The notes under the pieces: generated by a model
The model's input: the letters and a program-made list of their open reading frames with translations, nothing else
The model's database searches: none
What the model was told of the DNA's origin: nothing
Shown: piece by piece, positions 21,524 to 34,070 of the stretch
Layout of the letters: the number at the start of each line of letters is the position of its first letter
Position numbering within the stretch: the first letter of the stretch is position 1
Assembly (NCBI GenBank): GCA_035582835.1
Contig: JAYKAV010003376.1
Span: forward strand, 1,890,372 to 1,954,371
Direction of reading: 5' to 3'
Origin: Phoebastria nigripes
Lineage: Eukaryota; Chordata; Aves; Procellariiformes; Diomedeidae
Length of the DNA: 64,000 nt
Position numbers and translations under genes: made by a program

Positions 21524-23038
21524 AACAAACCGCACCACATAAATAGGAATAGACTTGACCAGAATATAATGGATCTAGAGTCTGAGCCACCCTCATGCAG
21601 TTAATTTTAGAATAGACACCCCTCTTTTGGTGTGTCCCCCCCCATCCTCCTGAATTACAGACCTAATTTGTTACAACACGTACCTCCCTGGATTTAAAAA
21701 AGAAAGCAAATTAAGTCTTGAGTAATTATAATAATTACAGGATTGGATGAACACAAGGTTCAGAGCGTGTGGTGTCTTAGCCCTCAGTTCTCCCCGTGTT
21801 TGTCCCTGGGCAGTGGAGTCTCTTGCCTGGGGCAGCAGTTTGCATCATTGACTCTGAGTCTTTGATGGAGGGAGGCTGAGCCCATCCGAGGGATGCTCTA
21901 TGATAAGAGATACCAGTGAAGCTGCACATGGCAAACTTCACGGTAGACAGCAAAAGCCACCATTTGCATTGCTTTAATTTATCCAGATTTGAGACTAAGG
22001 TGATGTCCTTCCCTTGTCAGCACTGGTGACAGTGAAGACAGGCTGGAAGCTGTAGTGGAGGCAAATACCTGTCTAGAAAAGTCTTGAAGTACCCAGATTT
22101 TTCTGCTTCCTTTGTCTGCCTGTGCAGTTTTTGGATGAAAACTTGTATTCTTCAGTCCTCAGCCTGCAGATAAACATGCAGGCAGCTTTACTCACGTGAC
22201 TGGTGGCACTGGCGACAATGGGGCTACTGTCCTGCACGCACTTTGCTAGGCTGGGTTCTTATTTGTCATTTTTTTGGAAAGGTCTATTTGAGGTTCTTCT
22301 GTGAAAATTAGAGTTTCGCATTTCAAGATAGAGGCACTTGTTAAAATTCCAGCCTGTGCCTGATAAGCCTTCCTCTGATTAAACCTTTTTGATTCCAGTA
22401 AATATCTGAAGACCTTTGTATCTCTGAAGATTGCAAATCCAGGGCTTTGTTATTTAAAGAGGTGTCAGTTCGTTAGTGAAAAATATAACTGGAGAATATA
22501 GGTCATCACTGGAACCAGTAGATGGTATGTCTTGGGACACTGAGTTTATTAATTGAAGGCAATCCAAATGACAACACTTTGCAGATTGACTGTGCCTGGT
22601 TAATGTTGTTGTCATTGCACTCTGTGATACAGTTATTAAATAGGTAAAATATTTTACCTTTTCATATAGAGCCATACACTTACTTCATCTGATTTAATGG
22701 AACTATAATTTTAATTATGATTATTACCTTAAATTATAATTAAATTTATGTGGTTTAAATTTACATTTGTGAAAATGGCTGTGTGATGAAAGCAGAAATC
22801 AGCTTCGCATTAACAAAAAGAAGGGTTTTTTTACTGCATCTTAGTATATGTTCACAGTCAAAGACTAGCATGACCTACTTTGCAACAATAACAGAGGAAT
22901 CAAGCCGGGTTTTTTTGTTGAAGTATCTAAATTGGCCATGAATGCTACCTACTCATTCGTTTGTAAGTATCTTTAAAAATAGCTATTGTATCTATGAAAC
23001 TCAAGGGTTTTTTTTTCCCTTCTCTTATTTTGATGTAG

Positions 23039-23329
<291 letters not shown>

Positions 23330-26300
23330 TAGGGTCAGCAAAACCTCGGTGCTTATATTGCAAGTGCACAGGGAATACTGCAAATACTGTGGTAAACTTC
23401 TTCAGATGGTAAACCTTTAGTTTTCAGTGATGCACACTGGATCTAGAACAACTGTAGGAGAAGCACCTCGTCTTTCAGCCTCCTTACAGATCTGAGGGGA
23501 GGTACCAACGTTGCCAGTCTGCATGCGTGTAACGCACTGCGCAGCTTCTTGCAGCAGAGCTCAGATGATGGCATTACTTTCCTGATCATTCTGATTTTTA
23601 TTTAACATTGACTTAAGTCGTAGGAGGGTAGTCTAAATAAATGGCATGAGCCAACTGACCGTTCCTAATTCTGACTATTTCTTTTGAACCTCACCATACC
23701 TTCATCAAATTTTTGCCTGTTAACAACACTGTAAAGTCAAGATGGTTCTGCATGCCCATCACAGCTTATTTACCATGGCGTTCTGGAACAGCAGTGGTCT
23801 GTAGTTGGGAGCCACTGCTCTGGATCTCGTTTGGACATTTGTGGATATTGGTTAATGAACTCTGTTCCCTGAAAACATTTTAATTTGCCATGATCCTTTC
23901 CTGCATGAAGTGGCACCCGTTGGTAGGTGCCTTCAGAATAAGAAAAGCCTCCCATTACAGATACTGCCTCAAAGAGGAGAGAGATGTCTGCACTATTGCT
24001 AGAGGAGGTGTGGATGGGTGCAGGTGCACCTAGCCTGCTCTGTATCCTTGCTGCCACAGTCGGGAATTCACTGATGCACAAGAAGATGGTGGGATGAACG
24101 ATCAGCTTTTATAGCTTGCTTTATAGGTTAGTTTTATAGGTTGTGTGTCTACTTGCACCGTAGGTGGGGAACAGCTGAAATTTCACTGCTGTTCAGTGCA
24201 TCACCAGCACTGTTAATGTCGAGCACAGAGCAGCAGCCTTGGGAAGGAAAGGGTTCCAGGAAAGGAGCAGTCTCCTCTCTCAGATGCACTCCTGGCAACT
24301 TGGGTGTGCACTTTCCGGAAAGAGGCACTGTGTAAAGATGAGGAACTAAAATACAAATCTTCTTACCTACTTCCATAATAGCCTGGCAGCCATTGTATTA
24401 GCAGCATTAGGATGATCTGCTTAGTGCTTTTAAACATGCAATGCTTCTTTTTTATTTACTTCCTGACATATAGCAATGTTCTGGTTGAACACCAGGCACG
24501 ACAAATGGCGGTAGCTGCAGGGCAGCTCAAGTCCTCAGAAGTGTAGTCCGGCAGAGCTTTTTTAGCATGTTGACCATGATGTATCTATTTCAATATATCT
24601 TCTGATTGGGACACAGCTTCAGGGGTATTAAAAGGAAGAAGATTAAAAAATGGAATTGACTTTTATTTATTCTTTATTTTTTTTTCTACTTGACCTCCCA
24701 CTCCAAAAATTTCCATGCAAATAACTGAAGTCCTCTCCTTTTATAAGCATAGCTGGCCCAGTATCCCAGTGTGACATACCACCCTTGGTATCTGCCACCA
24801 GACCAGTTTAGCTCCAGACAGTTGTTTTTCTTTTAGTCTGAAAATAATNTGAGAAATTAAATTGGAGGTTACTTCAGTTATTTCAGTCAGAAGTGAATAC
24901 CTAACCCTCATCTGCAGGAGTCTAGTGTGCTTATCTTGAATTTTGATCGTGGCAGGTCCTGTGTTTCATGAGCTTTTTTGCTTCCCATATCCCTCAAATT
25001 CATAGTGACTTCCTTGCAATATAATTTCAAGACTTCAGATATTCAGTGTTGTTTTTGCAGAGAATTGGCGGTCTTTGGACAGAGCCATTATTTCATCGGC
25101 TAGGAACAGTATTCTTTTTGTTTCATTCCATCTCCAGGCTTTTGTCTCTGTATTTGAGGATGTCAGAAATTTTGCTATGTGATCTTCTGACATATTCTTG
25201 AGTAGGTTTTTTGCCTATACTTTTTCTTCACATACAAAGTGCATAAATCTTTATGATCAGTAAAATACTTCAAAGGAACCATTCTTTAAAAAAAACTTAC
25301 ACAGATGCTTCAAGGACATCACCCCTAAGTGCTGAGGAGCCTATGTGTTGTTTTAAAAAGTGATACAAGTACAAAAGAACTAAATTTGCAAAAAAAAATT
25401 GTCCTTCAAAGTCTCTGTGCCATTTTTGAAAACAATTTTATCTGCCAAGGTTTTCAGGCCTGTTATCAAGGCATTGTGCAACATTACTAAACTTTAGGAT
25501 GCATGTCCATTCCTCATATTGAATTCAGAGTTAGTAAATCGAATGCAGTCCTCTGCCAGAAGCAGTCCATGTTTTTAAAGGTTCTTAGAACATTGAGAGT
25601 AACAAAATGGAAGTGCACTGAGGTCATACCCAGCTCATCTTTCCAGATCGTCATGTAAGTGTGTTCTTCATTAGGCTTTCTGGGGTTTTATGGTTTTTGG
25701 GAGGGGAGGGGTGGAAGTATGCCAGTAGGCTGTTACAGGAATGATTGGCTTTTCAGGGGTTCTCTGCTTTTTTCTTACTAAAAATCAACGTAGATTTTTT
25801 GACAGTGAAAGCTGTATTGCAAAAGAAACAGTAAATTCTTAAGCTATTCTTGCTGAGCTGGTGAAGGTCTGAAACAACTTAGTTTTTTTCTGCTTTGGGA
25901 TTTTTCATTGTTTCTGTTCAAAATTCTGTGTTCTTAATAAATCTCAGCTAAGCGTGTGCTGTTGTAGTATACCTCTAAACAAATGTTGGCGCTCTTTCCA
26001 TTAAAAATATGGGTTGTCTTCATAAATAGTAAGTTTGTCTCCTTGTTGCTAAGGTAGAATATCAGGTAAATCAAGGAAAGCCAGAATAAAAAGTTAGCTG
26101 CATAGAGAGGTTGCTTCAAGAAATATAGAAAAGGTCATAAACCAAATCATCATCATTAAATAGTTACCCTGGGAAAACCATATTAGAAAATCTCGAATGT
26201 ATTTCTGAGGCTAGATAGGATTGAATTGGTTCATGTAAAAGATTTCAATTTCCCCTGTCCTGTTAAGGAATTGCACAGATTTTGTGAAATAATGTTTAGA

Positions 26301-26554
26301 CTCCCAAAACAATTTTTTCAAGGAGTTCAAAGCTAAACAAAGTCTGTTAAACATACAGGATCCCTTTGAGAGAATTCATGATCTGAACTCTTTCATTAAT
26401 TTTAAAATGGATTAAACAATATATGTCGGGAATAATCATCTGCTCCAAGTCTTTTTGCAGCCTTAGAACAGTAGTAGGGTTTTTAAGAAAATTGATTTGT
26501 GATGTTACCCTTTGCTTTGGAAAGTCACATGTTTAAACAAGCATATTCCTTTAC

Positions 26555-26574
26555 TAAAAAAAAAAAAAAAANAA
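26555..26574. repeat. Poly-A tract with one N
   Basis: About 20 A residues, interrupted once by N. A simple repeat in intron 2. Confidence 0.8.
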
Positions 26575-29500
26575 AATGCTAATTTGGTAGTACACCGTAC
26601 TGAGTTGAATAGGAATGACAGCTTCTAAGACAGCCTTTAATTTGGTATTCAAAACCAAAATTGTAAACTTCGGTTTTGTTTGGTAGCTTCTCAGAACAGG
26701 CAGGATATACAGTAGCATTTTTAAAAGATGCTAATGACTTGAAAGAGGAGATGGAAGTCAGGCATACATTTTAATTATGGGGGAGGGGTTGCAATAGAAA
26801 AAATGTTTTTTTCACTGCAGAGATTTTAAGGGAATGAGACAAGGAAAAACAGACTGAAGATAGTTGCCTTCCTTTGGCAGGGGTGTTTAATAAAAGCAGA
26901 ACTTGTGGTTGTAAAGTGTGCTTATTAAATTCTTCATTTACACTACCTAATTAATTCTAGCATTTTAAATTAACAGTGAAACTGGTCCCTGCTGTACCAT
27001 TTCATAGCTACAGCATATTTCGTCCAACAACCCAGTTGTTCAGGTTTAATCAGCTGCTCTCAAAAAATGAGAAGGAACTTGAGTTAAAAAAAAAAAACTA
27101 AATGGCATAAACATTTTAGAGCAGTGTTAGTTTAGAGGTGATTTCACGGAGGAAGACAACGGCTTCAGATGGATGTGGGGCTCGGTGCTTATAAGTGATG
27201 CTAAGCTATATAGTGTTGCAGTTGCCCTTTATTTCTTATTTTGTCCAAAGAAAGCCAGCGATAAATATCTTCCTGACTTGGGGAAGGAGAGGGCTTGAAT
27301 TCATCAGAAAATTTTGAGAGAAGAAATTCTGAACTTGTTTTGTCCTGTGTTTGAAAACAAAAGATCCAGTCAGCGTAGTGTCCGTCAGACACTGTAATTG
27401 CCGCTGGCCAAGTGAGTTGTCCTTGTTGACATAGTTTGTGTGTGGGAGAAGGGGATGTTTGTTGTTAATTTTTTAAATGATTTGGTGGCCTTAGCTGAGC
27501 TCTTAAGAATTATATTTTTGTTTCTCTGTAATCTACACAGGAATTTACATCTCCAAATCTTCAAATGATCGGTATCTAAAATCTTTGGATCTCAAATAAT
27601 CTTTCATATCTTACAATGATCCAGGCGCACTGTAAAGCAGAATATTTATTGATACAGGATTTCTGTGCATCACTTAACTTATGACAGAGTTTGCATATTC
27701 CTGCTGTGTGGTACAATTTGATGTTCTTTGCATGCATAATCAGGAACTTCATTGCTCCTCTGCCCAAAATGCAACTCTGTTTTTAAATCGTTCCTTTTGA
27801 ATTTGCAATTCCTTCAAGATTATGCACAAAGATTTACATCTTTCATTTTAATTTCAGGTATTTATAATAGGACTGATGCAGACTTAGATTAAAACTGCAG
27901 TTCAGAAATAATGTGGCATTGTAAGTGTAATATAAATATTGATGATCCCAGTGAAAATCCGGGACAGGCAAGCTATTGACTCAAAGCAGTAGCATCTGTG
28001 TGTTGTCACATGTTAGGAAAGAAAGAAATATTGACTGTTGTACCTATAGTCCTCTCTAGAAGTTACGGATTGTCTGTTCCTCACTCTTTGGATGATCAAC
28101 CATATGATCGAAGAACCAAAAGCTAACAAAATGGCAGAGTCAGAAATAATGCAGCATTATGAGAGAGTACAGGAAAATGTCTTCCATGTGAGCAGTGTTC
28201 AATGCTCATTTCTCCACAGAAACCAGTAAATTCCTAACCTGGGGAGGACGCTCTGCCTGTGCTCTGAGCGAGCCGCTGCNAACCCCCTCTGGTCCAGAAG
28301 TGTGTCCACACTACATGTTGGTATCGTCTGCCCTCTATAAAAATTATTTTTTTCTGTCTTGCTGTATAACGAGCAGCTTAACAGCANATACAGAAAAGGT
28401 GCTGCTGTAAAAAGCAAAGACCCAGATTTAATTTAACCGAAGTGTATTCAGTGAATGATGGCATTGAACTGGTGTTTCTATCTGGAAGGTGTGCTGTTCA
28501 GAGATTGCGTGCTTGGAGTTTCCTGAAATTTGGGGCCTAATTAAGCAGCCTTAATCTCAGCGTCTGGAATCTGTAACTGTTTGGAAAGCAGTGGATGGAG
28601 AAGGTCTGTATCCTCAGGAGCAGAAGCCATTAATTGCACACTGTGGCNGTGACCCTAGGAGGCAGGAGGGAAGGACGCCAGGTGTGATCATGTTCCCCAA
28701 CAGTACGGCTCTCCAGGGGGAAGCTCTTGAGTCTGGCAAGTGTGCAGCAGCAGGAAAACACTACTTAAGCTTTCCTTACTAAACAGACGTCTTCTAGTAT
28801 TGGCCCAGTGTTTGCAGCGGGCAACAGTTAAGCTTTACGTATTTTAATGGGAGGTTTTGATGCCTGGTAGAGTAGATGAGCGAGAGGTCATGGTGTCCAT
28901 CTTGGGATCGAAGGGGGACTCTGAAAGCTCATCATAATGGAAAGGCACAAAGCAAAAACAGGATTAATGGTTAAATTTAATTATAGGGAAGAGGCCTTTT
29001 GGTAATACAGTTCATGACAATAGGTAACCGTTGCATGGTTAAGTCTGCATTTGAAAGACTCAGGCTGGAAATTGCAGAGATATTAGTAAAATTGTGCTGC
29101 TTTGTCATGTGGGGGGAAAATATTTATTTTTATTCAAGGGAAATAGTTTATAGCTGTTTATGTTTAGAAGCTGCAGGTAGAACATGTATTCACTGAAAAT
29201 CTCACATACAAAGGCTACCAGTGTTTTGTATATGTTTTCTCTAGGAGTTTTGTAAAAGGGCATACCAAAAGTGTTTCCTATTGGAAGAAAAAAATATGAC
29301 CCATATGCAGATAAATATAGCTTACTGTGAAACCCAGCATTAAGTTACCTGATCCTAAATGACTGAAAGTCTAATCTGAGCATAAACTACTTCTACTTTT
29401 GATGTCCAATTCACTGATTGTGCTTTGAAAGTGCCTTCCATTTTGAGATATTACTGGTTCCAGCGGTTTTTCCCACTTAAAATACATTAAACAGATAGGA

Positions 29501-32500
29501 TTATAGAATGTAGGGATTATGTTAGATAAGGCTTATAAACTGTTTAGAAAGTATGTAAACACTCATGCCTCATGGCATAAGCCCACCTAATAACAGGCTT
29601 TAGGAGAAAAATACCTTGTAGAGGTAGTGTAGTCCCTTGTTGACCTGGAAGAGTTTTTTAGTAATTCTCTGTAAAGCAGTGGTATCTAGTCACTGATTTC
29701 TGATCGTTTATTTGGTACGGATCTTGTTAGACTAGGCTGAGCATTAGCAGCAGTTGCTTTGCTCCAGTAGTTGATAAGAATTAACACAATCCTTCAGAAC
29801 AGGAAAAAAAACCCCAAACTTATGTNCTGTGGTGTTCACCATTTACAAAGTGAACATAATTCTGGCATTTGGTTTGATTGCATTTAAAGGCCGTATTTAG
29901 TAGTGCCCCTTAAATTGCCTGTATAGGGAATCTCTGTAAGCAGCAGTGCAGTTTTCTGCATTTGACTTCCTTGAAAGCAAAAAGACTTAGTATTTGCTGA
30001 AATAGGAAAAAATATTTATGTAGCAGAGTACTCTGCTAGAGTTCTTTTGTCTGAAAAATAATACCAATTAAGTGAATTACCTTAGTTTTTTCAGGAAGTG
30101 ACTTGTAGATTGGCCTCACCGAATTTTAGCAAGTACAGGAGATTTGTATGGCAGTTATTTCTTTGTGTTGAGTTCATGTTCAAAATGCAGTGAGGAAAGA
30201 GTGATCAGGTAGNGTACTATAACTGCAGCTGAAAGTCAAGTGCCCAGAAAAGCAGAAGTCTAAAACAATGTGTTTTAGAGCTGAAAAAAAGAAAATTCTT
30301 TCTGCGAATCGGGTGGAATACAGAGCATGCTTCAATTCTTGCTTATAATCTTTGTCTGGTAACCTTCAGTTGCATGCAGAGAATAAAATATTAAGAGATG
30401 AAAANCAGACATGTTTCAGAGGTTTTTTTAAACCTAAAAATGTAGAATTATTTAAAAGACTAAATATATGGCTCTGAATGTCATTAAAGACCTTTGATAA
30501 GTTGATTTTAATTTGGTGGCCTAGTTACTTTATTTTTTATAGCTTCTTATTTCCTGAAGTATATTCTGTTCTTGAGTAGAGATAAACCTAATTTTAGTAT
30601 TGCATATCCTATTTTGAGGGCTGCAGATTCAAGACGATTCCCAAATATTGATTATCTAAGTGAACACTTGCATTACGTATCTGAACTAAATTCATTGGCA
30701 CTGTGGGGGAGGGAACACAGAAATAGTAGTGAGTGTCTTAGTGCTGGATTTCTAAAATGTGTTTGGTATGGTTTGAAGTATGTTCTAAATGCTGAGGAAA
30801 ANGGTCAAATTTGCATCTGTCATTTTCTTTATCGCCTCTCTGCAGTCGTCTGGTGCATACTCTGCACCGGCGAACAAAAGAATTTTGATTTCTTGATTAT
30901 TGGAAAAAAGCAATTGAAGTGAGTGTTGGGGCAAATAGGCAGAAAGCAAGTTGGCGTGACCCTTGTGCTGTGAAAGAGCTTTCTAATTAACTTCAGCAGT
31001 TTCGCTCCTGAGCTTGTTCTGAAGTGTATTAAATGCCTTTAATGCATATTTAGTTTATTCTTCAGTTTTAACTGTTTGGTTTGAGTAAATAACATCACCT
31101 TCCCATCAAGTCTAGTGAGGAAGGATTAGCAGTATGGTTTTCCTCGAGAGCACAAGCACACCTACAGCCCTGAAATTGTGACTTCCAGATATAAGGTTAT
31201 TTATGAGGCTTTTCAGTGTCTGCTGACCTTCTAGTCTGAGACTTTCTTNCCATCCTTCATATCATCTGTGTTGAAGATAACTGTCTACCAGGAAACAGCC
31301 AGGTGAGACAGCTCTGTTGGTGGAACCCTCTATATGATGACAGTCCACCCTTACCTACAGNGTTGTCTGTCCTTTTTCCCCTCGTTCTGCCCTTCCCTCT
31401 AGAAGCGCAGACCCCATGCTTCAGCACTCGTGCCCAGCTGCTTCTGTCCCTAACCTTTTTCTTTTCTTTCCCTTTAGCCCAAGGAGGACAAGGAGAAAGG
31501 GGAGGAAAGGAATGAGAGAGTTCTGGGAAAGCTCTGGGAGATTGGCAGCAGTGTCCAGTAACGATGCACTGTCTTCCAGCTGAGGCAGGGTCTTTTGGGG
31601 CAGTAGTAGTAGGCAGCACACCAAGAGATACCTGTCAGGGCTCCGAGGCTGACTTTCCCAGCATTCATCTGTTCCCTGCTACTCAAGACCTCCTCCCTTT
31701 CAGCCACACCAACGAGCAGCGTGGCTGTGCTGCGGCTGTCACCCCTGCCTGTCTCCCCAGTGCTCCTGCTAGACGCCTCGTCCAAGAACAACAGGGACCT
31801 GTGCAAAACCAGTCTGAAAGGTGCTGAAATTGGCCTAGCTCCTGCTCTTCCTTCTCACAAGGCTTTGCTTTTTACCAACGCTGCATTAGGAGTTTCTTCT
31901 TGGCTTTAAGATGGCATTTAATAAATTTGTGACCAGGATTATTTGACCTGCCTGCAGTAGCTGTTTCTCAGCCTCCGTGAGCCAGGAAGTTCTTGCCCCT
32001 TCTCTGTTGCAGAGCTGATCCATCATCACTTGACTTCCTGGCATGTAGGTGCTTTTCTCCACAGCCAGAAGAGCCCTGCAAGATCATCTTCACCTTGACT
32101 TCTGGGAATGGTCAACCTGAGACCTTCAGATCAGTATTGGGATCTGCTGCTCACAGGAGTGTACATCCTCAGCACTCCTATCTTTTTCCTCTCTGTGTTT
32201 TCTGCTAGCTCGGTTTGTGTGCAGTCCCTATACTAATGAAACAAAGTACCTCTTCAGACTCCATCCACTTGGACCCCATCCTTCAGATCTTCTTTGCTTT
32301 TGGGGTTATTCTGACTTGAGCGAGCACCCATTTACATGATCCAGCCAACCTGTTTTCTACCTGTTTGTCAAGTGAGATGCCATCTGTAGAGGGCAGAGTT
32401 CCTTTTGGGATATCTACTGCATGGAGGTCTTGCCTGGCCTTAAATCCTTTTCCTTTTGCTTCCAGAAAACTTTAGAGGTTCAATCCCAATGCTTTGACTT

Positions 32501-33214
32501 ACGGTTAAGAGGGGTTGACTTCTAGTTATGTTACGTTGTTATGCACAAGAATATATGGAGAGGGGTATTTAGCACAGTTTTCTATACCTGCACATCCTTA
32601 GTGCTGCTCACCATCTATTCTTTTCTCCTGCTTCAAGGATAGTTTCTCTTGCTGCCTGAATTGAGAGTCCACCAACCTTTGTATGCAGCTCACTGGCAAT
32701 TACTTGCTTATAGTGAGCACTGATAACCTTCTCAGTAATTCATTGGCTATTGGAAGTTGTTCTGATGCTCAGCCTTTGCCAACAGACAAGCATACATCTC
32801 TGGATTTCAGCAGCATCCTATTTCATGTCCTATATTTCATTCCTGGAGTTGTCATTGACAGGGTATTGCAGCCTCTGAGTTTTTACACCATTTGTGGTAC
32901 AGCCTGAGCCTTGTTCAGGCCCATCCGCATCTCTGCCTGCCTGTTTAGACAGGTTTTGCCCAGGTGCCGTGTTTCACGTTTCTGTGGTGCCACAATCTTG
33001 TGGTCCCCCTCATCCCATCATGAGATTTTGATTATAAAAAGTGTAGGGAAAGAGGGGAAGAAAGCATCGTGTCACTTGAAGTCAAAGTCCGTTTCTTTGA
33101 CGTTGCTCACTGGCTCTGCTTTGGCTGACTCACTGCTGGGGCTTGTTGGACATAGCTGCTGTTCTCTGTTCTCCTTGAGCAGGATCCATCACTGACTTTG
33201 CAGATGTTCCTACT

Positions 33215-33320
33215 TGTCCCCACTAGGAATTTCAGCACAAGTTACTGACTTGCAGGTGCTGCTGGAGACGGGATATTGGACTAGGTAGACCTCTGCTCTG
33301 ACCCAGTACTGCTGTTCTTA
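33215..33320 (+). mobile_element. Degraded CR1-type LINE 3' end (fragment)
   Basis: The stretch GCTGGAGACGGGATATTGGA, then CTAGGTAGACCTCTGCTCTG, then ACCCAGTACTGCTGTTCTTA resembles the conserved 3' end of CR1-family LINEs of sauropsids (lead-in, 'tctgacccagtat', terminal 'ttcttatg'). Only the last 100 nt or so can be recognised. Its age and exact left boundary are uncertain. Confidence 0.5.
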
Positions 33321-34040
33321 CGACTCTCTCAGCATCTGTTTATTCTGTGGAATATATCAGCTTGAGGGGGGGAAAAGCCTGAACACTTTTATTATTTTTA
33401 TTCGCAAGAGCCCAGACGGTTTTTTCAGTTAGATGGTTTTTAAGGGGTGTTGCAAAAGCAGATGGACAAAAAGCTGCGTCATACTCACCTGCAAGCAAAC
33501 AAATGGCAGTACTGCCAGTATGATTAATTGTTGCTGTACTAGAGGGGCTGCTGTTTCTGTGGTAGAAGGTCTAATGTGCCTGCTGCCCTATATGGGTAAT
33601 TGTGCACACATGCATTTTAAAGCACCTTAAATTAGATATCAACAGGCTTCCTCTTGCTATAGCATTCTAGGACCCACAAAATGAGGCCACTTTCCTCTTC
33701 CTTAGGATGCTGTTGGTTAGATGTAGGGGGTGTTTTGACTTTCCCTGTTCTGAGGATGGTAGGTAGGGCATGATAAGATAGGACATGTAGCAAGGAAGAA
33801 GTATTCTCGTGCAGTTCCTTTTTTAGACTCCTCTGTTCTCCTACGTGCTGTATCTGTGTCATTTCTATTTACCAATGCATCTCTTTCTCCCATTTCTCTA
33901 CTTTTTCTTTAAATATTTTCCTGCTCTGGAAGCTACTTTGTCTTAAACAAAAAACCCAACCCCAAATGTGAACAGCTTGGGAGCTTGACTGGTAACATTT
34001 TTTGCCCTTATGTTTTTTTGCTGTGTTGGAATAGCTGCTA

Positions 34041-34070
34041 TGTTACCTTGATTTTTGTTACCTTGATTTT
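34041..34070. repeat. 15-bp perfect tandem duplication
   Basis: TGTTACCTTGATTTT occurs twice head to tail with no mismatch, followed by a partial third start (TGTTGATT). This is a recent small duplication or slippage event in intron 2. Confidence 0.9.

Larger units (their letters stand above)
4425..23038 (+). other. ELAVL4: ELAVL4 intron 1 (18.6 kb; 19.4 kb from exon 1a)
   Basis: No coding gene is supported. Contents seen: a TG/TA stretch (4565-4600), a GC-rich block with a 9-bp palindrome (5070-5190), two poly-A tracts (5459-5492), an E-box-rich segment (5340-5440), an ATT repeat (14226-14240), two close palindromes (17775-17835), a 13-bp inverted repeat (20854-20912) and an assembly gap with a 42-nt poly-A (21466-21522). 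The end is a good acceptor: a long polypyrimidine tract and TAG before 23039. The short open frames here show no family similarity I recognise. Confidence 0.85.

Noticed and set aside
31257..33195. Cluster of open frames in a C/T-rich part of intron 2
   Set aside because: Many overlapping frames on both strands, none with family similarity or splice continuity. They reflect base composition and an old repeat.
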